Shown here: positions 44,095-52,780 of the stretch, piece after piece | How positions within the stretch are numbered: position 1 is the stretch's first letter | How the letters are laid out: each line of letters begins with the position of its first letter | Assembly (NCBI RefSeq): GCF_001426885.1 | Contig: NZ_LMFP01000013.1 | Coordinates: 46,558-110,557, forward strand | Length of the DNA stretch: 64,000 nt | Source: Pelomonas sp. Root1444 | GTDB taxonomy: Bacteria; Pseudomonadota; Gammaproteobacteria; Burkholderiales; Burkholderiaceae_C | Reading direction: 5' to 3' | Translations under genes and position numbers: made by a program | The notes under the pieces: generated by a model | Told to the model about the DNA's origin: nothing | Databases searched by the model: none | What the model saw: only the letters and a program-made list of their open reading frames with translations

Positions 44095-44115
44095 GGGCGT
44101 TACGGCGGCGGCACG

Positions 44116-45681
44116 TCAATGCACGCCATGCATCCATTTCCTCATCAACGGGGTCATCGCCATCAGCACGAGGCCCGCGGCGATGGGGATGACGGTGAAG
44201 ATCAGGAAGAAGACGGACATCGAATGCTGGCTGGACACCTGGTCGATGACCGCACCGGTGGAGCCCGCGATCTTGTTGGCGATGGCGGTGTTCAGGAACC
44301 AGACGCCGAACATCAGCCCGAGCAGGCGCGCCGGCGCCAGCTTGGAGATGTAGGACAGGCCAACCGGCGACAGGCACAGCTCGCCCATGGTGTGGAACAG
44401 GTAGGCCAGCGTCAGGAACATCATGCTGACCTGGGCCGTCTTCGCACCCTGCGGGATGCCCGCCGAGCCGTAGGAGAGCACGGCGAAGCCCAGGCCGAGC
44501 AGCACCAGGCCGGTGCCGAACTTGACGGGGCCGGACGGATTCCAGTGCTTCTCCCACAGCTTGGAGAACATCGGCGCGAGCACGACGATGAAGAAGCTGT
44601 TGAGCACGCCGAACCAGGTGGCCGGCACCTCGCTCTGCTCCATCGCGAACTCGCGGCCGAGCATCCACAGGCACAGGCCCCAGATGATGGCGAAGGCGAC
44701 GGCCAGCGACACGTTGGCCAGCGCGTACCTGCCGCCGGTGGAGCGATAGAGCTTGAACAGCAGCCATGACAGGATGGCCGCCGGCACCAAGGTCATCGCG
44801 GTGTTGACGATCTTGAAGACGAAGCCGCTGGTGCCGACCAGCGTGCGGTCGGTGTAGTCGGCCGCGAAGATGGTCATGGAGCCGCCGGCCTGCTCGAAGG
44901 CGAACCAGAAGAAGATCGTGAAGAACGAGAAGATGAAGATCGCCTTCAGGCGGTCCGCCACGACGTGCTGGGGCGTGTCGTCCAGCGCTTCCCGTGCGAC
45001 CTTGGCGGCAGCGTCGACCTTGTCGCCGATGGCGCCGAACAGGCCCTGGCTGAGCCAGAACTGGATGGCGCCCAGGATCATGAAGACGCCGGCCAGGCCG
45101 AAGCCGAGATTCCAGGAGACCTTCTCGCCGATGTAGCCGCACAGCGAGATGCCGAAGAAGGCACCGGCGTTCACGCCCATGTAGAACAGCGTGTAGCCGC
45201 CGTCACGGGCGCCCTCGTTGTCCTTGCCGTAGAGCTGGCCGACGATGGCCGAGATGTTGGGCTTGAACAGGCCGGTGCCGATGACGACCAGCCCCAGGCC
45301 GATGTAGAAACTCGTCACCGTCTCCATGAAGAGCGCAACGTGGCCGGCCGCGATGATGAAGCCGCCGAGCAGCACGGAGCGACGCGTGCCGAGCAGCCGG
45401 TCGGCGATGTAGCCGCCCAGGATGGGCGTCAGGTACACCAGGCCGGTGTACCAGCCGTAGAGATTGGTGGCTTCCGCCCGGCTCCATCCCCAGCCGCCCT
45501 TGCTGGCCTCGGTGACCAGGAACAGCACCAGCAGCGCCCGCATGCCGTAGTAGGAGAAGCGCTCCCACATCTCCGTGAAGAAGAGGACGAAGAGCTGGTT
45601 GGGCTGGCCGAGGATGGTGGCCGGCGCTGGCGCCACGCGGCCAGGCATGGCCGGGTTGGCCACGGGAGAGGTGGTAGTCAC
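44116..45681 (-). CDS. POT/PTR2-family proton-dependent peptide transporter
   Basis: 521 residues and about fourteen membrane helices. The POT signature ERFSYYGMRALLVLF (near residue 38) carries the E1XXERFxYY motif, and FYMGVNAGAFFG is the second family signature. These carriers import di- and tripeptides with protons. The GTG start at 45681 has GGAAC at good spacing. Residues encoded upstream in frame are Arg/Pro-rich and not family-like. A hairpin terminator follows. The 142 bp upstream (45682-45823) hold no other gene. Confidence 0.93.
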   Translation of the reverse strand: MTTTSPVANPAMPGRVAPAPATILGQPNQLFVLFFTEMWERFSYYGMRALLVLFLVTEASKGGWGWSRAEATNLYGWYTGLVYLTPILGGYIADRLLGTRRSVLLGGFIIAAGHVALFMETVTSFYIGLGLVVIGTGLFKPNISAIVGQLYGKDNEGARDGGYTLFYMGVNAGAFFGISLCGYIGEKVSWNLGFGLAGVFMILGAIQFWLSQGLFGAIGDKVDAAAKVAREALDDTPQHVVADRLKAIFIFSFFTIFFWFAFEQAGGSMTIFAADYTDRTLVGTSGFVFKIVNTAMTLVPAAILSWLLFKLYRSTGGRYALANVSLAVAFAIIWGLCLWMLGREFAMEQSEVPATWFGVLNSFFIVVLAPMFSKLWEKHWNPSGPVKFGTGLVLLGLGFAVLSYGSAGIPQGAKTAQVSMMFLTLAYLFHTMGELCLSPVGLSYISKLAPARLLGLMFGVWFLNTAIANKIAGSTGAVIDQVSSQHSMSVFFLIFTVIPIAAGLVLMAMTPLMRKWMHGVH

Positions 45682-45823
45682 GTCGTTCGTTCCAGGTGAA
45701 CCCGATAGGGTGGGCGGGCAGAGCGGGCGGGTAGCCCGCTGGACAGGATGGGAATTGTCCCGCCTGGCGCGCCGTTTCCGCTTCAGCGGACCCTCGGGAA
45801 TGCCCTGGGTCGACGGGGCTGGG

Positions 45824-46471
45824 TCAGGGCGCCGCGGCGTGCGGCTTGCCCCCGCCGGCGGCGACCATCGGCTCGACCTCGGGCAGGATGTAGACAAGGC
45901 TGGGGCCTTGGCCGAGCACGGGCAGCACGACCTCGTCGAAGAAGGCCGGGTCGACGACGACGCAGCCCAGCGTGATGCGGTGGTCCTGCGCGTTGGCCGA
46001 CGCGAGGCGCTCCTCGCGGCGCTGCGCCGCGGACACCGGACGCAGGCGGTGGATGGCGAGGTTGTTGTCGTAGTTGAACCAGACGACCCGCTCGCCGCTC
46101 AGGTTGCGGCCCGGCACGGCCTCGAAACGACCCGCGGGCGTCACGCGCTCGTGCGATTGCAGTGCGCTCGGTGCCTTGCCGCGGGCGCTGGCAGGTTCGG
46201 TATCGCCGGGCGTCAGGCCCAGCAACGCCGCGGTGCGACCGATGAGCCGGCCGTCTGCGGCGTAGACCGACAGCAGCGCCTGACGCTTGTCGACGATGGC
46301 GAAGGGGCGGCCGTCGCGGGCGTCATGTGCCACCGGCCGGACAGCGACTTCCGCTGCCGCAGGCGCCATCGAAATGACACCCCAAGTTGTAACGATGCTG
46401 ACGACGCCGGTCCTGACCCGGCCTGCCCAACTGCTGCCCACGCGCTGCCTCGCTGTCCATGGGCGGCGCAA
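45824..46471 (-). CDS. L,D-transpeptidase-like (YkuD-type) protein, variant active site
   Basis: 215 residues with an N-terminal signal/anchor (about 20-40). The catalytic region resembles YkuD enzymes, which cross-link peptidoglycan or attach lipoproteins: His141 and Cys170 are present, but the usual [S/T]HGC reads TLGC, so the motif His is replaced by Leu168. The His-to-Cys distance is 29 residues, longer than usual. A paralogue lies 60 bp upstream with the same spacing. The pair may form a distinct subfamily, or this copy may have lost activity. Confidence 0.75.
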   Translation of the reverse strand: MRRPWTARQRVGSSWAGRVRTGVVSIVTTWGVISMAPAAAEVAVRPVAHDARDGRPFAIVDKRQALLSVYAADGRLIGRTAALLGLTPGDTEPASARGKAPSALQSHERVTPAGRFEAVPGRNLSGERVVWFNYDNNLAIHRLRPVSAAQRREERLASANAQDHRITLGCVVVDPAFFDEVVLPVLGQGPSLVYILPEVEPMVAAGGGKPHAAAP

Positions 46472-46531
46472 CCTCGCACCAACCCGACGGGCAGTCTAGA
46501 AAGACGGGGCCTGGACGCACAGGCGAGGACT

Positions 46532-47371
46532 TCACGGTTTTGCGTTGTTACTTTTTCCTGTAGACGCTTGCGCCAGAACCTGCGGCGGCGCCGCAGCGGG
46601 GAAGTAGGCCGTCAAGGATTGCTTTTCGGGCAGCACGTAGACGATGCCGCGCTTCTCGCCGATATTGGGCCATACCGTCTTGTCGAAAAAAGCCACGGGC
46701 ACATTGATGCAGCCCCAGCTGATGCGGTTGTCGGCCGCCGTCTTGGTGGCCAGCCGCTCCAGGCGGCGCTCCTTGGGGTTGGTGGCGCGCACGCGGTGCA
46801 TGGAGACCGCGGCGTCGTAGTCGACCCAGACGACGTCCTCACCGAGGGCGTTGCGACCGGGCGCCGACGCGAAGCGCCCCGCTGGCGTGGTGCGCTCGTG
46901 GGGTTTGATCTCCGCGATGGTCTTGTTGCCGATGCCGGCAACGCTGTGATCGCCCGCCGCATAGCCGAGCAGCACCGGGCTGTCGCCCAGCAGCTGGCCG
47001 GCGGGGTTGAAGACGTAGACCCGGGCGCGCCGCTTGTCGACGATGACGAAGGGGCGGTCGCCGTTGTCGGCCTCGCGAACGGCCCAGCTGGCGACGCGGG
47101 TCACATCCGCGGGAGCGCGGACGTCGCCGAAATCCAGCTTGCGGTCCACCACCGGCCTAGGCGCTGGTGCCAGCGCATGGAGGGCAGCGACTGCGGGCCG
47201 CGGTGTCGCGTGCGGCGTGGCAGGGCGGCGCTGCTTGAAAGCGTCGCCAAAGAAGATGTAGAGGATGGCCAGGGCGATGGCGGCAAACAGCGCGCCCTGG
47301 CCCAGGCCTGAGATGACGTCGCGCCGCGCAGCAGTCGCGGCGTCGACGTCAGGGCGCTCTCCGAAACGCAT
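46532..47371 (-). CDS. L,D-transpeptidase-like (YkuD-type) membrane protein, variant active site
   Basis: 279 residues. One N-terminal membrane helix (about 24-42), a Pro/Ala-rich spacer (48-75), then the catalytic region with RPFVIVDKRRARVYVFNPAGQL, His192 and Cys221 in SWGC. The motif His before GC is replaced by Trp219. The paralogous gene downstream shares the block order and the HER-TPAGRF segment. Both are probably periplasmic enzymes on the cell wall. Function beyond the fold is inference. Confidence 0.77.
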   Translation of the reverse strand: MRFGERPDVDAATAARRDVISGLGQGALFAAIALAILYIFFGDAFKQRRPATPHATPRPAVAALHALAPAPRPVVDRKLDFGDVRAPADVTRVASWAVREADNGDRPFVIVDKRRARVYVFNPAGQLLGDSPVLLGYAAGDHSVAGIGNKTIAEIKPHERTTPAGRFASAPGRNALGEDVVWVDYDAAVSMHRVRATNPKERRLERLATKTAADNRISWGCINVPVAFFDKTVWPNIGEKRGIVYVLPEKQSLTAYFPAAAPPQVLAQASTGKSNNAKP

Positions 47372-47404
47372 GGTCAGTCAGAAAAGCGCAGGGCCCGTGC
47401 CCGA

Positions 47405-47812
47405 TCAGTTGCGGTCAGCGCGGGGAGCAGGCTCGTAGCTGGGCGTGGTGGTGGTCGTCGTCGTGGCGGCCGGGGCGGTGTACGAGTTGTCCGCGGCGGG
47501 CGTCACGGTCGTGGTCGTCGTGGTCGTGGACGTCGAATCGCTGGGCAGCGGCGCGACCGCGGTGGCGGCGGTGTCAGCCGGCGCGGTGGCAGGAGCCGTG
47601 TTGTCGACGGGCTGCTGCTGCTGCATCGTGGTGTCAACCGGCGCAATGGCGTTCGGATCGGCAGGCGTCTGCTCGCTGGTCGGCGAAGCGGTCGCAGCGG
47701 CCATCGGATCGGTCGGCTGGTTCTGCGCGTCGGTCTGGGCCCAGGCCAGGCCGATGCCGGTGACGAGGGCGACGGCGGTCAGGGCGCTGGTGGCGGTCTT
47801 GAGAGCGGACAT
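47405..47812 (-). CDS. Secreted low-complexity Thr/Ala/Pro/Gln-rich protein
   Basis: 135 residues. A clear signal peptide (1-25, ending AWAQ) is followed by a fully low-complexity mature chain: acidic/Ala/Pro segments, a QQQQ run and two runs of seven Thr. No fold or motif. A strong AAAGGAG site 6 bp before ATG 47812 shows it is a real gene. It is 33 bp upstream of the L,D-transpeptidase-like pair and may be transcribed with them, suggesting a surface or wall role. Confidence 0.8.
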   Translation of the reverse strand: MSALKTATSALTAVALVTGIGLAWAQTDAQNQPTDPMAAATASPTSEQTPADPNAIAPVDTTMQQQQPVDNTAPATAPADTAATAVAPLPSDSTSTTTTTTTVTPAADNSYTAPAATTTTTTTPSYEPAPRADRN

Positions 47813-47991
47813 GGGGGACTCCTTTCAGTGGTGGGGACCGGCGAATGGGCCGGCCGGTGAGGCCGGGCATTCAATTTCCACCGGCTGGAATCCACTCTAT
47901 GGCGCTCCCCTTGCCAGCGGCGTCGGCCCCATGCCCAATGCCATGTAGGAGGCGCCCCCGCCCCGTAGCGGCTCGTTACCGCAGGCTACAG

Positions 47992-48786
47992 CTACAGCGA
48001 AAAGTCGTAGTCGATCGTCAGCGGCGCGTGGTCGCTGAAGAGCTGGCCGGTGTAGATGGCCTCGCGACGGGCAAGGGCCGCGAGACCGGGCGTGGCCAGG
48101 TGGTAGTCCAGCCGCCACCCGACGTTGTTGGCGCGCGCGTTGCCGCGGTTGCTCCACCAGGTGTATTGCTCGGCCTTGTCGTTCAGCGTACGGAACACGT
48201 CGACCAAGCCGCCGCCGTCGCTGCCGTCCGCGAAGAGTCGCGTCAGCCAGGCGCGCTCCTCCGGCAGGAAGCCGCTGTTCTTCTGGTTGCTGCGCCAGTT
48301 CTTCAGGTCGATTTCCTTGTGCGCGATGTTGACGTCGGCCACGAGGATGAACTCGCGCTCGGCTTTCAGCGCCATCAGGTGCGGGTACAGCGCGGCCAGG
48401 AAACGGTACTTGACCTGCTGGCGCTCCTCCCCGCTGGTGCCGCTGGGGAAATAGACGCTGATCAGGCTGAGCTTGCGGCCGGGTTTGTCAAAGCGCTTCT
48501 CGACCCAGCGGCCCTCGCAGTCGAATTCGGGCATGCCGAGGCCTGTCACCAGGTCGCTCGGCTCCTCGCGCGTGTACAGGCCCACGCCGGAGTAGCCCTT
48601 CTTCTCGGCGTAATGGAAATGCCCGGCCAGCTTGTCGCAGCTGCGGAACTGGCTCTCGACCACGTCGGCCTGCGCCTTGAGCTCCTGCACCCCGACGGCG
48701 TCGGCTTGTTGCTGGTCCAGCCAGTCGAAAAATCCCTTGCTGGCGGCGGAGCGGACGCCGTTGAGATTGGCGGTGATGAAGCGCAT
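47992..48786 (-). CDS. xthA: Exodeoxyribonuclease III (AP endonuclease family)
   Basis: 264 residues of the endonuclease/exonuclease/phosphatase fold. MRFITANLNGVRSAASKGFFDWL at the start (metal-binding Asn), VGVQELKAQAD (catalytic Glu), ADVNIAHKEIDLKNW, RANNVGWRLDYHLA and the final SDHAPLTIDY (Asp-His pair) match ExoIII. It repairs abasic sites in DNA. Divergent from the TonB-dependent receptor gene across 181 bp. The 179 bp downstream (47813-47991) contain no recognisable gene. Confidence 0.93.
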   Translation of the reverse strand: MRFITANLNGVRSAASKGFFDWLDQQQADAVGVQELKAQADVVESQFRSCDKLAGHFHYAEKKGYSGVGLYTREEPSDLVTGLGMPEFDCEGRWVEKRFDKPGRKLSLISVYFPSGTSGEERQQVKYRFLAALYPHLMALKAEREFILVADVNIAHKEIDLKNWRSNQKNSGFLPEERAWLTRLFADGSDGGGLVDVFRTLNDKAEQYTWWSNRGNARANNVGWRLDYHLATPGLAALARREAIYTGQLFSDHAPLTIDYDFSL

Positions 48787-48967
48787 CGGACTTAGGGGGA
48801 TGGAAGGCGTCGCCCAGTATCGCAGTGCAGCAAAAGCACAACAGAGCCGCCGCTTCCATCACGAAAACGCCACGCGATCTTTACTATCCCGTCGCAATCC
48901 AGCGGCGTCAGAAATGCCTGGTGCCCACATACCCCCCTTCGCCGACCCGTCAACCCGAGGATTTCTC

Positions 48968-51238
48968 ATGCCGAATCACCGCATTTCTCCGACCCTGCTC
49001 GCGCTGGCGCTCGGCGCGGCCTTCCCGATGCAGGCCGCCATGGCACAGAACGCACCGGCGCCCGAGGCCAAGAAGGACACCACCCAGCTCGAAGCCGTCA
49101 TCGTGACCGGCAGCCGGCGGGCAGAGAACCTGAAGGAAGTGCCGCTGTCGATCTCGGCGATCAAGTCGGAGGAGCTGGACACCTACAACGCCAGCGGCCA
49201 GGACATCCGCGCGCTGTCCGGCAAGGTACCCAGCCTGAACATCGAGTCCGACTACGGCCGCACCTTCCCGCGCTTTTACGTCCGCGGCCTGGGCAACACC
49301 GACTTCGACATGAACGCCTCACAGCCGGTGGGCCTGGTCTATGACGATGTGGTGCAGGAAAGCATCGCGCTCAAGGGCTTCCCGGTGTTCGACATGGAGC
49401 AGGTCGAGCTGCTGCGCGGCCCGCAGGGCACCCTGTTCGGCCGCAACTCGCCGGCCGGCGTGATGAAGTTCGACTCGGTCAAGCCGGGCAAGCGATTCGA
49501 GGGCTATGCCAACCTCGGCTACGGCCGTTGGAACTCCGTCAACCTGGAAGCTGCGGTCAACGTGCCATTGAGCGATGACTGGCAGATGCGCGTCGCCGGC
49601 ATCGTGCAGCGCCAGGACGATCGCGTGCACAACCCCATCGCCGCCACGGCTGGCGCCACAGCCGACCTCGAGGGCTACAACGACAAGGCGCTGCGCCTGC
49701 AGGCGGCCTACAAGAACGGCAACTTCTCCGGCCTCTTCAAGGTCCAGGCCCGCGACTTCAAGGGCTCGGCCACGACATTCCGCGCCAACATCATCAAGAA
49801 GGGCACGAACGACTTCGTCGATGGCTATGACGACAGCTACTACCCCACCGACGGCTACAACTCGCAGACCCTGAAGTCCAGCGAAGTCAGCGCCCGCCTG
49901 CGCTGGGACTTCGATGGCGTGTCGCTGTACTCCATCACCGCCCACGACCGCGCCAAGTTCTACAGCCGCGGCGACGTCGACGGCGGCTTCGGCTCCGCCT
50001 TCGTGCCGCCCTCGGGTCCGAACTACGGCGGCCAGAACGCCAACATCCCGTTCGACTCGCAGACCGCCGACGGCATCCCGACGCTGCGCCAGACGACGCA
50101 GGAGTTCCGGCTGCAGTCCAACACCAGCGCGGCGCTGCAGTGGATCGCCGGCCTGTACTACTTCAACGAGAAGCTGCAGGTGGACAGCTTCAACTTCGAC
50201 AGCTTCGCCGCCGGCGACCCGCAGAACGGCTACGCGGTGCAGCATCAGAACGCCAAGTCCTGGGCCGCCTTCGGCAACCTGAACTACGCCCTGACGCCCG
50301 ACCTCAAGATCCGTGGCGGCGTGCGCTACACCAACGACAAGAAGGACTTCGACGCCGCCCGTACCCAGACGCCCTTCGGCGGCGCCAACGTCGGCCCGCT
50401 GACCGCGAACCCCAAGTCGACGAACTGGAGCTGGGACCTGGGCGCCAACTACAACCTGGACAAGGCCACCAGTCTGTTCGCCCGCGTGGCCACCGGCTAC
50501 CGCGCGCCGTCCATCCAGGGGCGTGTGCTGTTCGGCGACACCATCTCGGTCGCCAAGTCGGAGAAGGTGCTGTCCGTCGAGGCCGGCTTCAAGGCCGACC
50601 TGCTCGACAACACCGCCCGCATCAGCGGCACGGTCTTCAAGTACCGTGTCAAGGACATGCAGCTCACCGCCGGCAGCGGTGGCGTGAATCAGAACCGCCT
50701 GATCAACGCCGCCAAGGCCGAGGGACAAGGCTTCGAGCTTGATGCGCAGGCCATCATCGCCCGCGACTGGCGCACCACGCTCGGCTTCTCGTACAACGAC
50801 ACGAAGATCAAGGATGCGAACCTGTTTGCCGCGCCCTGCGGCGCATCCTGCACGGTGCTCGACCCGGCGGGCCCGCTTCCCGGCACGGTCAGCATCAACG
50901 GCAACGCGCTGCCGCGCGCGCCCAAGGTGGTGTGGAACTGGACGCTGAAGTACAGCACCGAGATCGGCAACGGCGAACTGACCGTGCTGACCGACTGGGC
51001 GTACAAGGACAAATACAACATGTTCCTGTACGAGGCCGTCGAGTACACGGCCAAGTCGGCGCTCGAAGGCGGCCTGCGCGTGGGCTACGGTTGGGCCAAC
51101 GGCAAGTACGAGGTGGCCGCCTACTCGCGCAACATCACCAACCACCGCCAGGTCGTCGCCGCCATCGACTTCAACAACCTGACCGGCATCGTCAACGAGC
51201 CGCGCAGCTACGGCGTGCAGTTCAAGGCAAGTTTCTAG
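48968..51238 (+). CDS. TonB-dependent outer-membrane receptor
   Basis: 756 residues. Signal peptide ending AMAQ, then a TonB-box/plug start LEAVIVTGSRRAENLKEVPLSISAI. Plug landmarks are QVELLRGPQGTLFGRNSPAGVM (shown in outline), and a long beta barrel ends with Phe (VQFKASF), as needed for outer-membrane insertion. Such receptors import iron chelates, vitamins, nickel or sugars. No siderophore or transporter gene is nearby, so the ligand is unknown. ATG 48968 has GAGGA at good spacing. A terminator follows the gene. Confidence 0.93.
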   Translation: MPNHRISPTLLALALGAAFPMQAAMAQNAPAPEAKKDTTQLEAVIVTGSRRAENLKEVPLSISAIKSEELDTYNASGQDIRALSGKVPSLNIESDYGRTFPRFYVRGLGNTDFDMNASQPVGLVYDDVVQESIALKGFPVFDMEQVELLRGPQGTLFGRNSPAGVMKFDSVKPGKRFEGYANLGYGRWNSVNLEAAVNVPLSDDWQMRVAGIVQRQDDRVHNPIAATAGATADLEGYNDKALRLQAAYKNGNFSGLFKVQARDFKGSATTFRANIIKKGTNDFVDGYDDSYYPTDGYNSQTLKSSEVSARLRWDFDGVSLYSITAHDRAKFYSRGDVDGGFGSAFVPPSGPNYGGQNANIPFDSQTADGIPTLRQTTQEFRLQSNTSAALQWIAGLYYFNEKLQVDSFNFDSFAAGDPQNGYAVQHQNAKSWAAFGNLNYALTPDLKIRGGVRYTNDKKDFDAARTQTPFGGANVGPLTANPKSTNWSWDLGANYNLDKATSLFARVATGYRAPSIQGRVLFGDTISVAKSEKVLSVEAGFKADLLDNTARISGTVFKYRVKDMQLTAGSGGVNQNRLINAAKAEGQGFELDAQAIIARDWRTTLGFSYNDTKIKDANLFAAPCGASCTVLDPAGPLPGTVSINGNALPRAPKVVWNWTLKYSTEIGNGELTVLTDWAYKDKYNMFLYEAVEYTAKSALEGGLRVGYGWANGKYEVAAYSRNITNHRQVVAAIDFNNLTGIVNEPRSYGVQFKASF

Positions 51239-51286
51239 TCTCAACTGCGCGAGCGCGGCGGGCTCCGCCGGACTCGCGTAAACCAG

Positions 51287-51321
51287 AAGAGGCCTGGCCC
51301 GTTCTAGGGGTCAGGCCTCTT
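51287..51321 (+). terminator. Intrinsic terminator after the TonB-dependent receptor gene
   Basis: AAGAGGCCTG (51287-51296) pairs with CAGGCCTCTT (51312-51321). A further G-T and CCC/GGG extend the stem to about 14 bp around a 7-base loop, followed by TCTTTG. It lies about 50 bp after the receptor stop and 27 bp before pyrE. Confidence 0.75.
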
Positions 51322-51347
51322 TCTTTGCCCCCTAGAATCTTTGTCAC

Positions 51348-52013
51348 ATGTCCCGCGCCGCCGATCCGCTCGCCCAGTCCTTTGTCGCCTTCGCCGTGGA
51401 GGCCGGCGTGTTGCGCTTTGGCGAGTTCAAGACCAAGGCCGGCCGGCTCAGCCCTTATTTCTTCAACGCCGGCCTGTTCGATGACGGCGAGAAGCTGCGC
51501 CGCCTGGCCGGCTTCTATGCCGAGCGCCTGATCGCATCCGGCCTGCAGTTCGACATGATCTTCGGCCCCGCCTACAAGGGCATCACGCTGGCCGCCGCGG
51601 TCGCGATGGAGCTGGCGCGGCACGGCCACAACCTGCCTTTCGCCTACAACCGCAAGGAGGCCAAGGACCACGGCGAGGGCGGCACCCTCGTCGGCGCGCC
51701 GGTGCAGGGCCGGGTGCTCATCATCGACGACGTCATCTCCGCCGGCACCTCGGTGCGCGAGTCCATCCAGATGATCGAGGCCGCCGGCGCCGCGCCCTGC
51801 GGCGTCGCCATCGCGCTGGACCGCCAGGAGAAGGCGGCCGAAGGTGGCGTCGACAGCCCGCTGTCCGCCGTGCAGCAGGTGCAGCAGCGCTACGGCCTGC
51901 CGGTGGTGGCCCTGGCCGGCCTGGCCGATCTGCTCGCCTACCTCGAAGGCGCGCCGGAGCTGGCGACCCATCGGCCCGCCGTGCTGGCCTACCGCGAACG
52001 CTACGGGGTCTGA
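51348..52013 (+). CDS. pyrE: Orotate phosphoribosyltransferase
   Basis: 221 residues. The PRPP-binding motif [14 protein letters not shown] and the substrate segment [11 protein letters not shown] identify PyrE, which makes orotidine 5'-phosphate in pyrimidine synthesis. The N-terminus [20 protein letters not shown] matches the betaproteobacterial form. It begins 27 bp after the receptor terminator. A secreted-protein gene follows 6 bp after its stop. Confidence 0.95.
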   Translation: MSRAADPLAQSFVAFAVEAGVLRFGEFKTKAGRLSPYFFNAGLFDDGEKLRRLAGFYAERLIASGLQFDMIFGPAYKGITLAAAVAMELARHGHNLPFAYNRKEAKDHGEGGTLVGAPVQGRVLIIDDVISAGTSVRESIQMIEAAGAAPCGVAIALDRQEKAAEGGVDSPLSAVQQVQQRYGLPVVALAGLADLLAYLEGAPELATHRPAVLAYRERYGV

Positions 52014-52019
52014 GCGGCT

Positions 52020-52727
52020 GTGAACGAATCCTGTACGCGCGTCCTGCTCGTCGCCTGCTGCCTGCTCGCATCCACCGCCTGGGCCCAGGACGGGTCGCCG
52101 GGCAAAGGCATCTACACCTGTACCACCGCCGATGGCCGCAAGCTGACCGGCGACCGACCCATCCCTGAATGCACCGCGCGCGAACAGCGTGTGTTGAACC
52201 CGGACGGCTCGCACCGCGCCACGCTGCCGCCCTTCCTCAGCCCGGAGGAGCGCGCCGCCAAGGAAGCCGCCGACCGCCGCGCCGCGGCCGAGCGAATTGC
52301 CCAGCTGGACGCGATCCGCCGCGATCGCACGTTGATGCAGCGCTATCCGAACGAGGCCGCGCACCAGCGTGCCCGTCTCCTGGCGCTGGATGACGCCAAC
52401 AAGGCGATGCACATCTCCGAGCGCCGCATCAAGGACCTCGGCGCCGAGCGCAAGCCGCTGCTGGACGAGGCCGAGTTCTACAAAGGCCGGCCGCTGCCGG
52501 GCAAGCTCAAGCAGGCGCTCGACGCGAACGACGCCAGCGTCGAGGCCCAGGAGCAGCTCATCGAGAATCAGAAGGCCGAGATCGTGCGCGTCAACGCCCG
52601 CTTCGACGCCGAGCTCGCGCGCTTGCGCAAGCTCTGGGCCGGCGCCACGCCGGGGTCGATGCCGCCGCTGGGCGAACTGACGAAGACGGCGCCGCCGGCG
52701 ACGCCGAAGCCCGGCGCCTCCAAGTAG
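52020..52727 (+). CDS. Secreted DUF4124-like, coiled-coil protein
   Basis: 235 residues, GTG start, 6 bp after pyrE. Signal peptide 1-22 (ending AWAQ). Residues about 28-60 (GIYTCTTADGRKLTGDRPIPEC, two Cys) resemble the DUF4124 domain. From about 75 to 200 the chain is a charged, Ala/Arg/Glu-rich coiled coil, and the tail is Pro/Ala-rich. Common in Burkholderiales and of unknown function. Probably periplasmic. Confidence 0.85.
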   Translation: MNESCTRVLLVACCLLASTAWAQDGSPGKGIYTCTTADGRKLTGDRPIPECTAREQRVLNPDGSHRATLPPFLSPEERAAKEAADRRAAAERIAQLDAIRRDRTLMQRYPNEAAHQRARLLALDDANKAMHISERRIKDLGAERKPLLDEAEFYKGRPLPGKLKQALDANDASVEAQEQLIENQKAEIVRVNARFDAELARLRKLWAGATPGSMPPLGELTKTAPPATPKPGASK

Positions 52728-52753
52728 GCCAGGCCTTCTCAAGGCGTCGGTCA

Positions 52754-52773
52754 GGCAAGACGCAGGTCTTGCC
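52754..52773. terminator. Hairpin between convergent genes
   Basis: GGCAAGAC and GTCTTGCC form a perfect 8-bp stem with a GCAG loop, midway between the stop at 52727 and the gatB stop at 52781. No T-run on either strand, so it is a weak bidirectional terminator at best. Confidence 0.45.
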
Positions 52774-52780
52774 CTCCGTC

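Noticed and set aside
45575..47311. A 578-residue plus-strand frame opposite the transporter and transpeptidase-like genes
   Set aside because: It spans several minus-strand genes with their own starts and signals, and has no motif of its own.
47441..47545. CRISPR-like short repeats
   Set aside because: They are codon-level Thr and Ala repeats inside a coding sequence, without spacers.
49319..51244. A 641-residue minus-strand frame opposite the TonB-dependent receptor
   Set aside because: No recognisable domain, and the receptor on the other strand has signal peptide, plug, barrel and terminal Phe.
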